Below, piece by piece: positions 38,066 through 46,764 of a stretch of 64,000 nt of DNA. The notes under the pieces were generated by a model. It was given only the letters and a program-made list of their open reading frames with translations. It was not told where the DNA came from and searched no databases. Source of the DNA: Pedobacter helvus (GTDB lineage Bacteria > Bacteroidota > Bacteroidia > Sphingobacteriales > Sphingobacteriaceae); assembly GCF_005925325.1 (NCBI RefSeq), contig NZ_SRMP01000008.1, positions 1-64,000 on the forward strand, read 5' to 3'. How positions within the stretch are numbered: position 1 is the first letter of the stretch; the number at the start of each line of letters is the position of its first letter. The position numbers were made by a program, and so were the translations under genes.

Positions 38066-39163
38066 ATGAAAATTACCCACACCGAAATTTACCGTTTTAG
38101 TATTCCGATGGAACCTTTTGTAATTGCCACGGGCACCATGCATTTTGCGCAAAATGTTTTGGTGAGGATTTTTACCGATGCAGGTATTCACGGTAGCGGC
38201 GAATGCTCGGCTTTTCCAATGATTGTGGGTGAAACTCAAGAAACTTGCTTAGCAATGGCAAAAGACTTTGCACAAATATTGAAAGGTAAAGATCCTTTAG
38301 ATATTCCAGCAAGAATGGATGATTTGCTAGGTTATGCAGCGTACAATCCAACCGTTAAAAGCGCTTTTGATATGGCACTGTTTGACATTGCAGCAAAAAA
38401 TGCGAATCAACCGTTGTACCAATTTTTAGGTGGACATAAACGCACCATAGAAACAGATATGACCTTGGGAATTGGCACTCCCGAACAAATGGCCGCGAAA
38501 GCTGTAGAGCATGTAAAGAATGGCTGTAGAATTATCAAAATCAAACTAGGTAAGAAAGTTCATGAAGATATTGACCGTGTTACAGCGATAAGAGAAGCTG
38601 TTGGCGATGAAATTACTTTGCGTTTAGACGCCAACCAAGGTTGGAGCTTTGACGATGCACTTTTTGCTTTAACGGAGTTGGAAAAGTTCAATATCGAGTT
38701 TTGCGAGCAACCGATGCGTACTTGGTTTGATGATAAATTGCCAGAACTGAACGTTAACTCGCCTATAGCTTTAATGGCAGATGAAAGTTGTTACAATCAT
38801 CATGATGCCAGAAAATTAATTAATGCTCAGGCAACCACTTTTCTTAACATTAAATTCGCTAAATCTGGCGGAATTCTGGAAGCACAGAAAATACATGAAA
38901 TCGCTTTGCAAAATGGCGTAAAGTGTATGATTGGTAGTATGCTCGAAAGTAGATTAGCTTTGACTGCTAACTTACACTTCGCTTTGGCTAGTCCTAATGT
39001 AGTATATTTCGACTTAGATACTTGCTTACTTGGTCATTTAGTAGATCCAGTTGTTGGTGGTTTAACCTATGAAGGATTTATGTTAGATGTTCCTGACACT
39101 CCAGGCATAGGTACAGAAGCGGATGAATTCTTTTTGGAAAAATGTGATAGCTGGACGGTGTAA
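38066..39163 (+). CDS. Enolase-superfamily dipeptide epimerase-like enzyme
   Basis: About 365 residues, cytoplasmic. Enolase-fold catalytic residues are all in place: Lys158 and Lys160 in KIK, Asp188 in RLDANQGW, Glu214 in CEQPM, Asp239 in ADES and Lys263 in NIKFAK. This spacing is that of L-Ala-D/L-Glu (dipeptide) epimerases and related MR/MLE enzymes. A role in recycling murein or other dipeptides is inference. A longer frame from TTG 38033 exists, but ATG 38066 gives a normal N terminus (MKITHTEIYRF). Confidence 0.85.
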   Translation: MKITHTEIYRFSIPMEPFVIATGTMHFAQNVLVRIFTDAGIHGSGECSAFPMIVGETQETCLAMAKDFAQILKGKDPLDIPARMDDLLGYAAYNPTVKSAFDMALFDIAAKNANQPLYQFLGGHKRTIETDMTLGIGTPEQMAAKAVEHVKNGCRIIKIKLGKKVHEDIDRVTAIREAVGDEITLRLDANQGWSFDDALFALTELEKFNIEFCEQPMRTWFDDKLPELNVNSPIALMADESCYNHHDARKLINAQATTFLNIKFAKSGGILEAQKIHEIALQNGVKCMIGSMLESRLALTANLHFALASPNVVYFDLDTCLLGHLVDPVVGGLTYEGFMLDVPDTPGIGTEADEFFLEKCDSWTV

Positions 39164-39194
39164 ATTTAGAATGAGAAATGACTAAATGATTGAA

Positions 39195-39399
39195 TGGATA
39201 CATTTCAATTTTAAGTTGACAGTTTTCAATTGGCAACTATCAATCAACCGATTTAACAGTTTAGACGATTGAATTAAATAGCTAACCCACTTCGTTCGTT
39301 GGCGTCCTCACCAACGCTATGCATTAAAATGGGTACACTTCAATTTTCAGTTGGCAGTTCTCATTTTGCAGCTATCAATTAACCACTTTAGCAGTCCAA
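39195..39399. repeat. Diverged direct duplication (two copies)
   Basis: About 70 bases starting TGGATACATTTCAATTTT (39195-39264) recur as TGGGTACACTTCAATTTT (39330-39399), 135 bases later. Both continue with variants of AGTTGACAGTTTTCA and ACTATCAATCAACC. The stretch between them contains GTTGGCGTCCTCACCAACG, a palindrome-like block. Confidence 0.6.
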
Positions 39400-39480
39400 A
39401 CATTTAAACAATCTTAAGGATACCACGAATATCTAACTTAATTTTAACATCTCCTTAACAATCTACGAAGACTTTCGGAG

Positions 39481-39511
39481 GTTTGTCGATAAAAATGGGG
39501 AGTTTGTCGAT
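39481..39511 (+). promoter_or_regulatory. Paired GTTTGTCGAT motifs upstream of the ECF promoter
   Basis: Identical 10-base motifs at 39481-39490 and 39502-39511, 21 bases apart (two helical turns), each preceded by G-rich GGAG or GGGGAG. They partly overlap an imperfect hairpin (39492-39523). A candidate double operator for an activator or repressor. Confidence 0.4.
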
Positions 39512-39527
39512 TACTCCCATTTTGCGT

Positions 39528-39552
39528 GCAACGTTTTCAAGTGGTTTGCGTC
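39528..39552 (+). promoter_or_regulatory. ECF-sigma-type promoter of the exported GIN-like gene
   Basis: GCAAC (39528-39532), 16 bases, then CGTC (39549-39552). These are the AAC -35 and CGTC -10 features of ECF sigma promoters, at the canonical spacing. The start would fall about 20 bases before the ATG at 39577. It contrasts with the housekeeping TAnnTTTG promoters elsewhere in the window. Confidence 0.6.
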
Positions 39553-39576
39553 TTAATAACAAAACACAAATCAATT

Positions 39577-40170
39577 ATGAAACAAAGAACGACTTCGCTA
39601 TTCGCTATTGGAATTTTAGCTTTAGCCCTTACAACATCATCAGTTTATGCAAACAATGAGGTGAACCCTACAATAACCTATGTAACTACAAATCAAGAAG
39701 CTCCAAAGAAACTAATCATTTCTGGAAATGTGGAAGTTACTTTAGTGCAAGACCACGACAGCAAGAAGTTGTACAACAACGATGGTACTGCAAAAGCTAG
39801 AGTTTACACCAGCGATGATGCCATCTATGTTTCTACCAAGAAAAATTCTGAAACTGCAAAAATCACGCTTTATGTAGGTAATATCTACAGAATTGATGTT
39901 GCTGGCAATGCGGTAGTTAATACCAAAAACACCTTAAACGCTCAACACCTACAAATCATCATTCAAGATAATGCAAAAGCGGATATCAGTTCTAAAACTG
40001 AAAGCTTATTCACAAAATTGAGTAACGAAAGTGCTTTGAAATTAAATGGTAGCACTCAATTACATGCAGTTTCTACCAACGAACTAGCTAGTTTAAATAC
40101 CAAAGATTTTAAAGCAGCAAAAACCGAAGTTGAAAAAAGGAATTCAGCAGATTACGCAAAGTCTAAATAA
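39577..40170 (+). CDS. Exported GIN/DUF2807-like protein
   Basis: About 197 residues from ATG 39577, with a signal peptide cleaved near SVYANN. Residues 32-130 look like a short DUF2807 (GIN) beta-helix: KLIISGNVEVTLVQD, IYVSTKK and LYVGNIYRIDVAGNAVVNTK. The 40-residue tail is charged and helical. A longer frame from GTG 39526 is unlikely because it begins within the promoter. Controlled by an ECF-type promoter, so it is probably part of an envelope-stress regulon. Location is periplasm or surface. Confidence 0.7.
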   Translation: MKQRTTSLFAIGILALALTTSSVYANNEVNPTITYVTTNQEAPKKLIISGNVEVTLVQDHDSKKLYNNDGTAKARVYTSDDAIYVSTKKNSETAKITLYVGNIYRIDVAGNAVVNTKNTLNAQHLQIIIQDNAKADISSKTESLFTKLSNESALKLNGSTQLHAVSTNELASLNTKDFKAAKTEVEKRNSADYAKSK

Positions 40171-40191
40171 AACATAACACACGCAAATGTG

Positions 40192-40224
40192 AGCGCTATA
40201 TCGTTTAGGTATAGCGCTTTTTTT
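40192..40224 (+). terminator. Rho-independent terminator
   Basis: Stem AGCGCTATA / TATAGCGCT with a 9-base loop, then seven T. Closes the GIN-like gene and separates it from the DeoR regulator. Confidence 0.9.
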
Positions 40225-40267
40225 ATGTAACTATAAATGATATATTAGCATCAAACTTATTATTAAC

Positions 40268-41032
40268 ATGAAAAGCATCACCGATAGACACGAATATATC
40301 CTTAAGAAATTAAAAGACGACGGGAAAGTAAGTATTGTAGAGCTAATAGATCTAATGAAAGTTTCTGGTGTAACCATTAGAAAGGATTTGAAGATGTTGG
40401 AGGACAAAAATTTGCTTTTCAGAACTAGAGGTGGTGGCTCCATCAAAAATCCGTACGCAAGCGATAGAAGCATTTACGAAAAGGAACTGATTAACGCCGA
40501 CGAAAAACAACGCATTGCTAAAGCAGCTTTGAAGTTAATCAAAAACACAGACTCAATCACCATTGGTTCTGGTTCTACGGTTTTTGAGATTGCTAGATTT
40601 TTAAACCCTACAGAACATATTACCGTAATTACTCCGGCCTTAAAAGTTGGCTTAGAATTGAGCAACCGAAACAACATCGAAGTACTTCAATTGGGCGGAA
40701 TGATCAGAGCAAATTCTTCGTCGGTAGCAGGCAATTTTGCTGAAAAAATATTAGAAGAAATTTCTTGCGGTATTTTATTTCTTGGTGTAGACGGTATTGA
40801 TCTAGATTTTGGTTTTTCTATCACCAATTTGGCAGAAGCAGCTTTAGATCAGAAAATGATTGAGACTGCACAAACCGTGGTTATTGTAGCCGACAGCACA
40901 AAATTTGACAAACGCGGATTAGGTAAGGTTTGTACTTTCGAGCAAGTTTCTTACGTAATTACTGATGATAAAGTCCCGGAAATTGTGGTTCAACAGATAG
41001 AGGAAAAAGGAGTTAAAGTGATTATTGCCTAG
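40268..41032 (+). CDS. DeoR/GlpR-family transcriptional regulator
   Basis: A 254-residue repressor-type regulator. The winged helix-turn-helix is at residues 1-57 (RHEYILKKLKDDGKVSIVELIDLMKVSGVTIRKDL, given in parts), followed by a DeoRC sugar-phosphate sensor domain (about 70-230) with SGSTVFEIARFL, GGMIRANSSS and GVDGID motifs. It probably responds to a phosphorylated sugar or glycerol-3-phosphate. The next gene on the opposite strand, a glycerophosphodiester phosphodiesterase, converges on it, so a link with glycerophosphate metabolism is suggestive only. Confidence 0.9.
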   Translation: MKSITDRHEYILKKLKDDGKVSIVELIDLMKVSGVTIRKDLKMLEDKNLLFRTRGGGSIKNPYASDRSIYEKELINADEKQRIAKAALKLIKNTDSITIGSGSTVFEIARFLNPTEHITVITPALKVGLELSNRNNIEVLQLGGMIRANSSSVAGNFAEKILEEISCGILFLGVDGIDLDFGFSITNLAEAALDQKMIETAQTVVIVADSTKFDKRGLGKVCTFEQVSYVITDDKVPEIVVQQIEEKGVKVIIA

Positions 41033-41051
41033 CGAAAATCACTTTAACCAA

Positions 41052-41978
41052 TTAAATTTTAGCTTTTCCTAAATATTTATGCTGTGGTGTCTTTTTAGGT
41101 ACCATATTTTTTATCGCTTCGGCAACTTCAACGGGCAAATCAGATTCTAAAATATCGGCACCGCCTTTAAAAATATCCACAAAAGCTTTCGCACGTTCTT
41201 CTGGCGTAGCCAATTTATCATAAGTAGGTGCAGAAGAAATCATCACCATTACTCCTTTTTCCTGCAATAGCTTCATCAGCTCTCTGTTCTCTGGCGTATA
41301 CTCTGGACCTATGTAAGCAATAATACTAGCCCAAGGAATGTTTGCTTTCACATATTCGTCGTAAGCTCTTTTAGTTTTGATATGCACAGAAAGCATCCAA
41401 TTTGGATTTTGCTCTAAATAAAATTTCGCCTGCTTTGCATTGTGAACTGTTAGCATTACTGCTTCATTATTGCATTCCTTTAATATGCGAGCGGTCATTT
41501 CCAAGGGAACATCCTTTTTATCTAAGTTCATTACCGTTTTACCTTTGCTCCAAAGAATTGCCTCTTTTAAAGTTGGTATCTTAGCATCGGTCACGTTACC
41601 TTCTGGGTCTTTTAATCTCAGCTTTTGTATCTCTGCATAAGTGTAATCGGACAATTTACCAGTTCCATTTGTAGTACGCTCCAAGGTAGCATCATGCATT
41701 AAAACGGCAACACTATCTTTTGTTAACCGCGGATCTATCTCAAAAAAAGAAGGCATATATTTTAAGGTGTTGGCAAAAGTTTCCATAGAATTTTCTGGAA
41801 AACCTTTTGTCATTCCACCTCGGTGACCACTAATGATAGGAAAGTTATTTTCGCTGTGCTTAAAAAAAGCTTTAAGTTCCTTAACATTTTTGAATTTTAG
41901 AACATTGATTTCCTGTTTCTGCGCATAGCCGATGATAGGCGACAATAGTGCTAAGATGATGATGTGAATTCGTTTCAT
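41052..41978 (-). CDS. Glycerophosphodiester phosphodiesterase, exported
   Basis: About 309 residues; signal peptide MKRIHIIILALLSPIIGYAQ. GDPD catalytic features HRGG (SGHRGGMTKGFPENSMETF), EIDPRLTKDS and MHDATLERTTNGTG are visible. It hydrolyses glycerophosphodiesters from lipid head groups. The frame continues upstream to 42029, but the ATG at 41978 gives the proper signal peptide and avoids overlap with the metallophosphoesterase to its right. A paralogue lies at 53931. It shares its strand and tight spacing with the metallophosphoesterase gene, so the two are probably co-transcribed. Confidence 0.9.
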   Translation of the reverse strand: MKRIHIIILALLSPIIGYAQKQEINVLKFKNVKELKAFFKHSENNFPIISGHRGGMTKGFPENSMETFANTLKYMPSFFEIDPRLTKDSVAVLMHDATLERTTNGTGKLSDYTYAEIQKLRLKDPEGNVTDAKIPTLKEAILWSKGKTVMNLDKKDVPLEMTARILKECNNEAVMLTVHNAKQAKFYLEQNPNWMLSVHIKTKRAYDEYVKANIPWASIIAYIGPEYTPENRELMKLLQEKGVMVMISSAPTYDKLATPEERAKAFVDIFKGGADILESDLPVEVAEAIKNMVPKKTPQHKYLGKAKI

Positions 41979-41988
41979 TTGTGATAGT

Positions 41989-43119
41989 TTAATTGTAAAG
42001 TGGAACCGAAAAATTGCTATCTTCATCACTCTCTTCTAGTATTTCATTCTTCTTCGGAATAAAAGTTCTAACACTTAGCAGCTGTTTATCCTGATCAAAC
42101 TTCATCAATCTCAATATTCCGTTGCCACCATTTCTATCTTTATCGGTAAACTCTGGGTTTCTTCTTCCCTGATAATCAGTTAATATCACTTTAATGGTTC
42201 TTCCTTCAAACTTTACCTCTCTCATCGCTTCTCCACTTACATGGCCGCAAAGCATCATGAAAACATTTGGAGAGTGCTTAAATTTCTCAATAATACGTTT
42301 GCCCTGTTTGGTGAAATTTCCTGGTTTTGGCGCTGCACCTGCCCCAGCTTGAAAATTGCTCTTGCTAGAAGTGTCTGGTCGTAAAATGTTATGACTTACA
42401 ACGATGGCCTTTCTATCAGCATATTTTGCTAAAACATCTGCACCCCAATTATGTACTCGCTCTTCTAAAGCTGCATCATAAAGTTCCTTTTTACCCGGAT
42501 CATTAAAAATCAAATACAGTGCAATAAATTTCTCGCCATTAGCTTCAAACAAATCATAATGGCTATCGCTAGATTCTGCGTTATCAAAAGAACCGCCATA
42601 ATACGGTCTTCCTTCAAAATGCTTTTTACCGAAATATTTGGTATAACCTATTTTGGTTCCATTCGGATCTCCATTTGGCCTAACATCGTGGTTTCCAACC
42701 GCTACGCCATAAGGAATTCCATAAGGTAAATTTGGCTGAGGTTTTTCTAAACGATACATCGCATCTTTGGCTCTCTCCCACTGCTCGGGCAACTTATCTC
42801 CTTGATCGGTAATATCTCCAACATGCACCACATAAGCAATTTTTTCCTTCTGTGCATTATCAACTATCCAATCTATTTGATCGTAAAACATATTCATATT
42901 ACCGCCATATCTTTCACCTGTGTAGTATTGGGTGTCTGCTAGAACTGCGATTTGAAAATATTTATCTTCTTGAGTTTGTACCGCAGCAAGGACTTCGCTT
43001 TTATTAAAGAAATTTAGATGCTTAAAATTGGCACCAAGTAATGCTAAGCACAGAAAAGAATATAATACGAATAGGCTTTTGGCATTGGTTTTTTTAGAGA
43101 TAATGGAAGAATAGTTCAT
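41989..43119 (-). CDS. Exported metallophosphoesterase
   Basis: A 376-residue calcineurin-type phosphoesterase with an N-terminal membrane/signal region (about 14-32). Metal-binding motifs are LADTQYYTG (D-x-Q variant), HVGDITDQGD (GD), VGNHD, VSHNIL and CGHVS. Probably periplasmic or membrane-anchored. It precedes the GDPD gene by 11 bases, so the pair may process a glycerophosphodiester and then its phosphate. The exact substrate is unknown. Confidence 0.87.
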   Translation of the reverse strand: MNYSSIISKKTNAKSLFVLYSFLCLALLGANFKHLNFFNKSEVLAAVQTQEDKYFQIAVLADTQYYTGERYGGNMNMFYDQIDWIVDNAQKEKIAYVVHVGDITDQGDKLPEQWERAKDAMYRLEKPQPNLPYGIPYGVAVGNHDVRPNGDPNGTKIGYTKYFGKKHFEGRPYYGGSFDNAESSDSHYDLFEANGEKFIALYLIFNDPGKKELYDAALEERVHNWGADVLAKYADRKAIVVSHNILRPDTSSKSNFQAGAGAAPKPGNFTKQGKRIIEKFKHSPNVFMMLCGHVSGEAMREVKFEGRTIKVILTDYQGRRNPEFTDKDRNGGNGILRLMKFDQDKQLLSVRTFIPKKNEILEESDEDSNFSVPLYN

Positions 43120-43330
43120 GTTTAAGGATTTACATTGGTTCTTATATTTAGGCTACCATCTTAACAAAAGACAAACCGAAATAATTTTAAACTAAATTTA
43201 AGAAAGAATAAACAATAAAAAACAATATTTCGAAATAAATCAAAAGAAAAATAGAAGTCTTTTAAACATAACCATTTGCAGCAAATATATTTTTTCAAAG
43301 TAAACTCAACTTTAAAAAGCTGTTAAAACA

Positions 43331-43359
43331 AAAAGCCCCGATACAAGATCGAGGCTTTT
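43331..43359 (-). terminator. Terminator of the M20 peptidase gene
   Basis: AAAAGCCCCGAT / ATCGAGGCTTTT, one mismatch, 5-base loop and T run on the minus strand, 21 bases past the M20 gene stop. Confidence 0.85.
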
Positions 43360-43380
43360 CAATTTCCTATTTGTTGAGGA

Positions 43381-44751
43381 TTATTTATTCAACTCAGCAA
43401 AATATTTATGAAACAAAGGCAAAGTTTCAATTCCTTTGTAATAATTGAAAATGTCATATTTCTCATTTGGAGAGTGTAGCGCATCGCTATCCAATCCAAA
43501 ACCGAACAATACCGATTTGATACCTAAAGCACTCTCAAATAATGCGACAATAGGAATACTACCACCGCCACGAGTTGGAATTGGCTTTTTACCAAAACTA
43601 TCTTCAATAGCTTTCTCGGCAGCTAAGTAAGCAATGCTATCTGTTGGCGTAACTACTGGCTCGCCACCATGATGTGGTGTAACCGTAACTTTTACTCCTT
43701 TTGGTGCAATCTTCTCAAAGTGCTTAGCGAAAATCTCGCTGATTTCATCCGAATTTTGGTGAGGCACCAAACGCATTGAAATTTTTGCATTTGCTTTACT
43801 TGGCAATACGGTTTTAGCACCTTCACCAATGTAGCCACTCCAAATACCGTTAACTTCTAAAGTTGGTCTTGTACCTGTACGCTCTAAAGTAGAATAACCT
43901 TTTTCTCCCCACTCTGCATCTATATCAAGGTCTTTTTTATATTCTTCCAAATCAAAAGGAGCCGAGTTCAATGCTTGTTTTTCAGCATCAGTTAATTCTA
44001 CTACTTTATCATAAAACTCTGGAATAGTAATGTGATTGTTTTCATCGTGTAAAGAAGCAATCATTTTGCAAAGAATAGTAGCGGGATTAGCGACTGCACC
44101 ACCGTAAACGCCAGAGTGCAAATCTCTGTTTGGACCAACTACTTCAACTTCCATATAAGCTAAACCTCTCAATCCTGTCTCAATTGATGGGTTCTCCATA
44201 CTGATCATCGAAGTATCAGAGATTAAAACAACATCAGCTTTTAAGCGCTCTTTATTTTCATTAACGAAGATACCAAGATTAGCAGATCCCACTTCTTCTT
44301 CACCCTCGATCATGAATTTTACATTACAAGCCAAAGTATTGGTTTGCATCATCAATTCAAAAGCTTTCACATGCATGTAAAACTGGCCTTTATCATCGCA
44401 AGCACCACGGGCATAAATTTTTCCGTCGCGTACTGTTGGCTCAAAAGGAGGTGTATGCCATAACTCTAATGGATCCGCTGGTTGCACATCATAGTGTCCG
44501 TAGATTAAAACGGTCGGCAAACTGGCATCTATAATTTTCTCTCCGTAAACGATTGGATATCCTGCCGTTTCGCAAATTTCAACATTATCTGCACCAGCTT
44601 CTTTCAGCTTCTGTGCAACAAATTCGGCAGTTTTTAAAACATCACCTTTATACTTAGGATCTGCACTTACCGAAGGAAAACGCAATAGTTCAAAAAGCTC
44701 GTCTAAAAAACGTTGCTTGTTATCTTCTACATATTTTTTTATCTCTTGCAT
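43381..44751 (-). CDS. M20-family dipeptidase
   Basis: A 456-residue zinc metallopeptidase. Metal-binding sites: His86 and Asp88 in GHYDVQP, the bridging Asp119-Asp120 region (GACDDKGQF), the catalytic Glu in EGEEEVGS and a C-terminal HSPNE His. A dimerisation domain occupies about 200-315. No signal peptide. Members of this subgroup (M20 dipeptidase) hydrolyse dipeptides in the cytoplasm. It stands alone with its own terminator. Confidence 0.92.
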   Translation of the reverse strand: MQEIKKYVEDNKQRFLDELFELLRFPSVSADPKYKGDVLKTAEFVAQKLKEAGADNVEICETAGYPIVYGEKIIDASLPTVLIYGHYDVQPADPLELWHTPPFEPTVRDGKIYARGACDDKGQFYMHVKAFELMMQTNTLACNVKFMIEGEEEVGSANLGIFVNENKERLKADVVLISDTSMISMENPSIETGLRGLAYMEVEVVGPNRDLHSGVYGGAVANPATILCKMIASLHDENNHITIPEFYDKVVELTDAEKQALNSAPFDLEEYKKDLDIDAEWGEKGYSTLERTGTRPTLEVNGIWSGYIGEGAKTVLPSKANAKISMRLVPHQNSDEISEIFAKHFEKIAPKGVKVTVTPHHGGEPVVTPTDSIAYLAAEKAIEDSFGKKPIPTRGGGSIPIVALFESALGIKSVLFGFGLDSDALHSPNEKYDIFNYYKGIETLPLFHKYFAELNK

Positions 44752-44768
44752 AAGACTATTATTTGAAG

Positions 44769-44776
44769 CAAATATA
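44769..44776 (-). promoter_or_regulatory. -7 element of the M20 gene
   Basis: Minus-strand TATATTTG, an exact TAnnTTTG match 18 bases before the start. A -33 TTTG is not evident. Confidence 0.35.
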
Positions 44777-44881
44777 GGAATTTTGACAGGAGCAGCAGAC
44801 TAATTAAGGTCACAAATATTAAACGTTTTGCAGTAAAAAGGAGCGTTTTTCTTATTTTTAATATATCTACCAACCAAACTG

Positions 44882-45844
44882 ATGCCTATGAAAAAGCTAA
44901 CCCTTTGTTTGCTGCTGTTCAGCATTATCATTCTTTGCTCTTCATGGGGATTTTTTGCCCATAAAAGGATTAATCAATTAGCTATTTTTACCTTGCCAGA
45001 AGGCATGATTGGCTTTTACAAAAACAATCACAAATATATAACTGAGCATGCCGTAGATCCGGATAAAAGGAGATACGCAGATACTGCCGAAGCACCTCGA
45101 CATTATTTAGATGTAGAAAACTATGAAAGCCATATAGACAGTATTCCTGAGAAATGGAATGATGCAGTAAATAAATATGGAGCCAAAAAAATCGCCAAAG
45201 ACGGCATGGTTCCATGGCAAATTCAGCGTAGCTATTACAACTTAATTAGAGCTTTTAAAGAGAGAGATTCGTTAAAGATTTTAAAATACTCTGCAGATTT
45301 GGGGCATTATGTAGCCGATGCACATGTGCCCCTCCACACTACTGCAAATCACAATGGGCAACTTACCAACCAAACTGGTATACATGGATTTTGGGAAAGC
45401 AGGATACCAGAGCTATTCGCTAAAGACTACAACCTGTTAGTGGGCAAAGCTACTTACATAGAAGACCCATTAAAGGAAGCTTGGAAAATAGTAAAGAATG
45501 CGCATACGATGGTAGATACAGTACTTAGTTTCGAAAAAAAGTTAAGCGAAAGCTTTCCTTCCGATCAGAAATATGATTTTTCAGTGCGTGGAAAGAATGT
45601 AATGAAACAATATTCTTTAGCTTACACCAAAGCCTACCAAAACATGATGAACGGAATGGTAGAAAGGCAAATGAAATCTTCAATCCTTAAAGTAGGCTGC
45701 TTTTGGTTTTCTGCATGGGTAGATGCCGGTCAACCTGATTTAAGAAACATGATTAGGATTGAGGCAAGTATAGAAGAAAAGCAACAGGCTGAAAAAGTAG
45801 ATAAGAAATATCACGAAGGAAAGATTATAGGAAGAGAGTTTTAA
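44882..45844 (+). CDS. Zinc-dependent phospholipase C / S1-P1 nuclease-like exported protein
   Basis: A 320-residue exported protein. Trp22 just after the signal peptide and His27 in SWGFFAHKRIN look like the N-terminal Trp/His ligands of this fold. The GHYVADAHVPLH segment (about residues 142-153) supplies further His and Asp ligands. ADTAEAPRHYLDVE and IHGFWESRIPEL complete the picture. It may hydrolyse phospholipids or nucleic acids; sequence alone does not decide. ATG 44888, two codons on, is an equally good start. Confidence 0.82.
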   Translation: MPMKKLTLCLLLFSIIILCSSWGFFAHKRINQLAIFTLPEGMIGFYKNNHKYITEHAVDPDKRRYADTAEAPRHYLDVENYESHIDSIPEKWNDAVNKYGAKKIAKDGMVPWQIQRSYYNLIRAFKERDSLKILKYSADLGHYVADAHVPLHTTANHNGQLTNQTGIHGFWESRIPELFAKDYNLLVGKATYIEDPLKEAWKIVKNAHTMVDTVLSFEKKLSESFPSDQKYDFSVRGKNVMKQYSLAYTKAYQNMMNGMVERQMKSSILKVGCFWFSAWVDAGQPDLRNMIRIEASIEEKQQAEKVDKKYHEGKIIGREF

Positions 45845-45860
45845 CACTTAACCAATTAAA

Positions 45861-45885
45861 AAAGGCTTACGATTGGTAAGCCTTT
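45861..45885. terminator. Bidirectional terminator
   Basis: Perfect 10-base arms AAAGGCTTAC / GTAAGCCTTT with a 5-base loop, between the converging PLC-like and DedA genes. Confidence 0.85.
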
Positions 45886-45903
45886 ATATCATCATGTTAA
45901 CTA

Positions 45904-46617
45904 TTAATCTTTGGTAATCTCTTCTTCAATTTGCTTTTCAATTGGCTTCTTTTTAAATAGAGACTTAATACCTGCAATTACTATTGGAGCAAACGTTCCT
46001 ACAGCAATAATTACAATAATTACCTCAAAATTTTTCTCTACAAAAGGGATTTTACCTAGCAAATATCCACCAAAAGATAAACTGAAAATCCAAGCAAAAC
46101 CGCCGATAATATTATAAGCAGTAAACTTACCAAAAGACATTCTTGCTGCACCAGCAACGAAAGGTGCTACTGTTCTAAAAATCGGCAAAAACCTACTAAA
46201 CACTATCGCCTTAGAGCCATGTTTCTCAAAGTAGTCGTGCGCTTGGTGATAGTATTTCAGCTTTAATATTTTATTTTCTTCCTTAAAAACTTTAATACCA
46301 AAAAACTTACCTAAACGGTAATTTAGGGTGTTACCAGCAATGGCAGCAATAGTTAGCAAGAAACACATATACCAGATATCCAAACCGGTATCGCCACCAG
46401 CAATTAAAGCACCTACAGCAAACAACATTGAGTCGCCAGGTAAAAACGGAGTAACTACAAATCCAGTTTCGGCAAAAATAATGATGAACAGAATAAGATA
46501 GGTCCAGGTTTTATAATTCTGGATAATCGTAACTAAGGTATCTTTAGTATCGGTAAGTAACCTGACAAATAAATCTAATATTTCCAATGTATCTAAATTT
46601 TCCGCTAAAATAAACAA
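45904..46617 (-). CDS. DedA-family membrane protein
   Basis: A 237-residue inner-membrane protein of the DedA/VTT family. It has the re-entrant FLPGDSMLFAVGALIAG and the Arg-rich FSRFLPIFRTVAPFVAGAARMSF region with the essential RxxP-like residues, plus four to five hydrophobic segments. DedA proteins are implicated in lipid flipping and the proton gradient. The C-terminal tail is highly charged (KKKPIEKQIEEEITKD). It converges with the PLC-like gene. Confidence 0.9.
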   Translation of the reverse strand: MFILAENLDTLEILDLFVRLLTDTKDTLVTIIQNYKTWTYLILFIIIFAETGFVVTPFLPGDSMLFAVGALIAGGDTGLDIWYMCFLLTIAAIAGNTLNYRLGKFFGIKVFKEENKILKLKYYHQAHDYFEKHGSKAIVFSRFLPIFRTVAPFVAGAARMSFGKFTAYNIIGGFAWIFSLSFGGYLLGKIPFVEKNFEVIIVIIAVGTFAPIVIAGIKSLFKKKPIEKQIEEEITKD

Positions 46618-46713
46618 TAAGACCTGTAAAAAAAGGGCAATTTCAGATTATGACATTCGATTGGTTCAAGTCTCTGCTAGCCATCACTTTATTACATTTT
46701 GTGCATAAACAAA

Positions 46714-46741
46714 AAAGTCCGAGCATTTGAACTCAGACTTT
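46714..46741 (-). terminator. Terminator of dnaN
   Basis: AAAGTCCGAG / CTCAGACTTT arms, one mismatch, 8-base loop and T run on the minus strand, 24 bases past the dnaN stop. The loop segment GAGCATTTGAACTC recurs at 58543-58556. Confidence 0.85.
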
Positions 46742-46764
46742 CCTTTATCAGGATATTTGATTTA

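Larger units (their letters stand above)
39164..39576. other. Intergenic region with tandem repeat and ECF promoter
   Basis: 413 bases before a small exported protein. It includes a diverged direct duplication (39195-39399), a pair of GTTTGTCGAT motifs and an ECF-type promoter (39528-39552). Confidence 0.65.
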
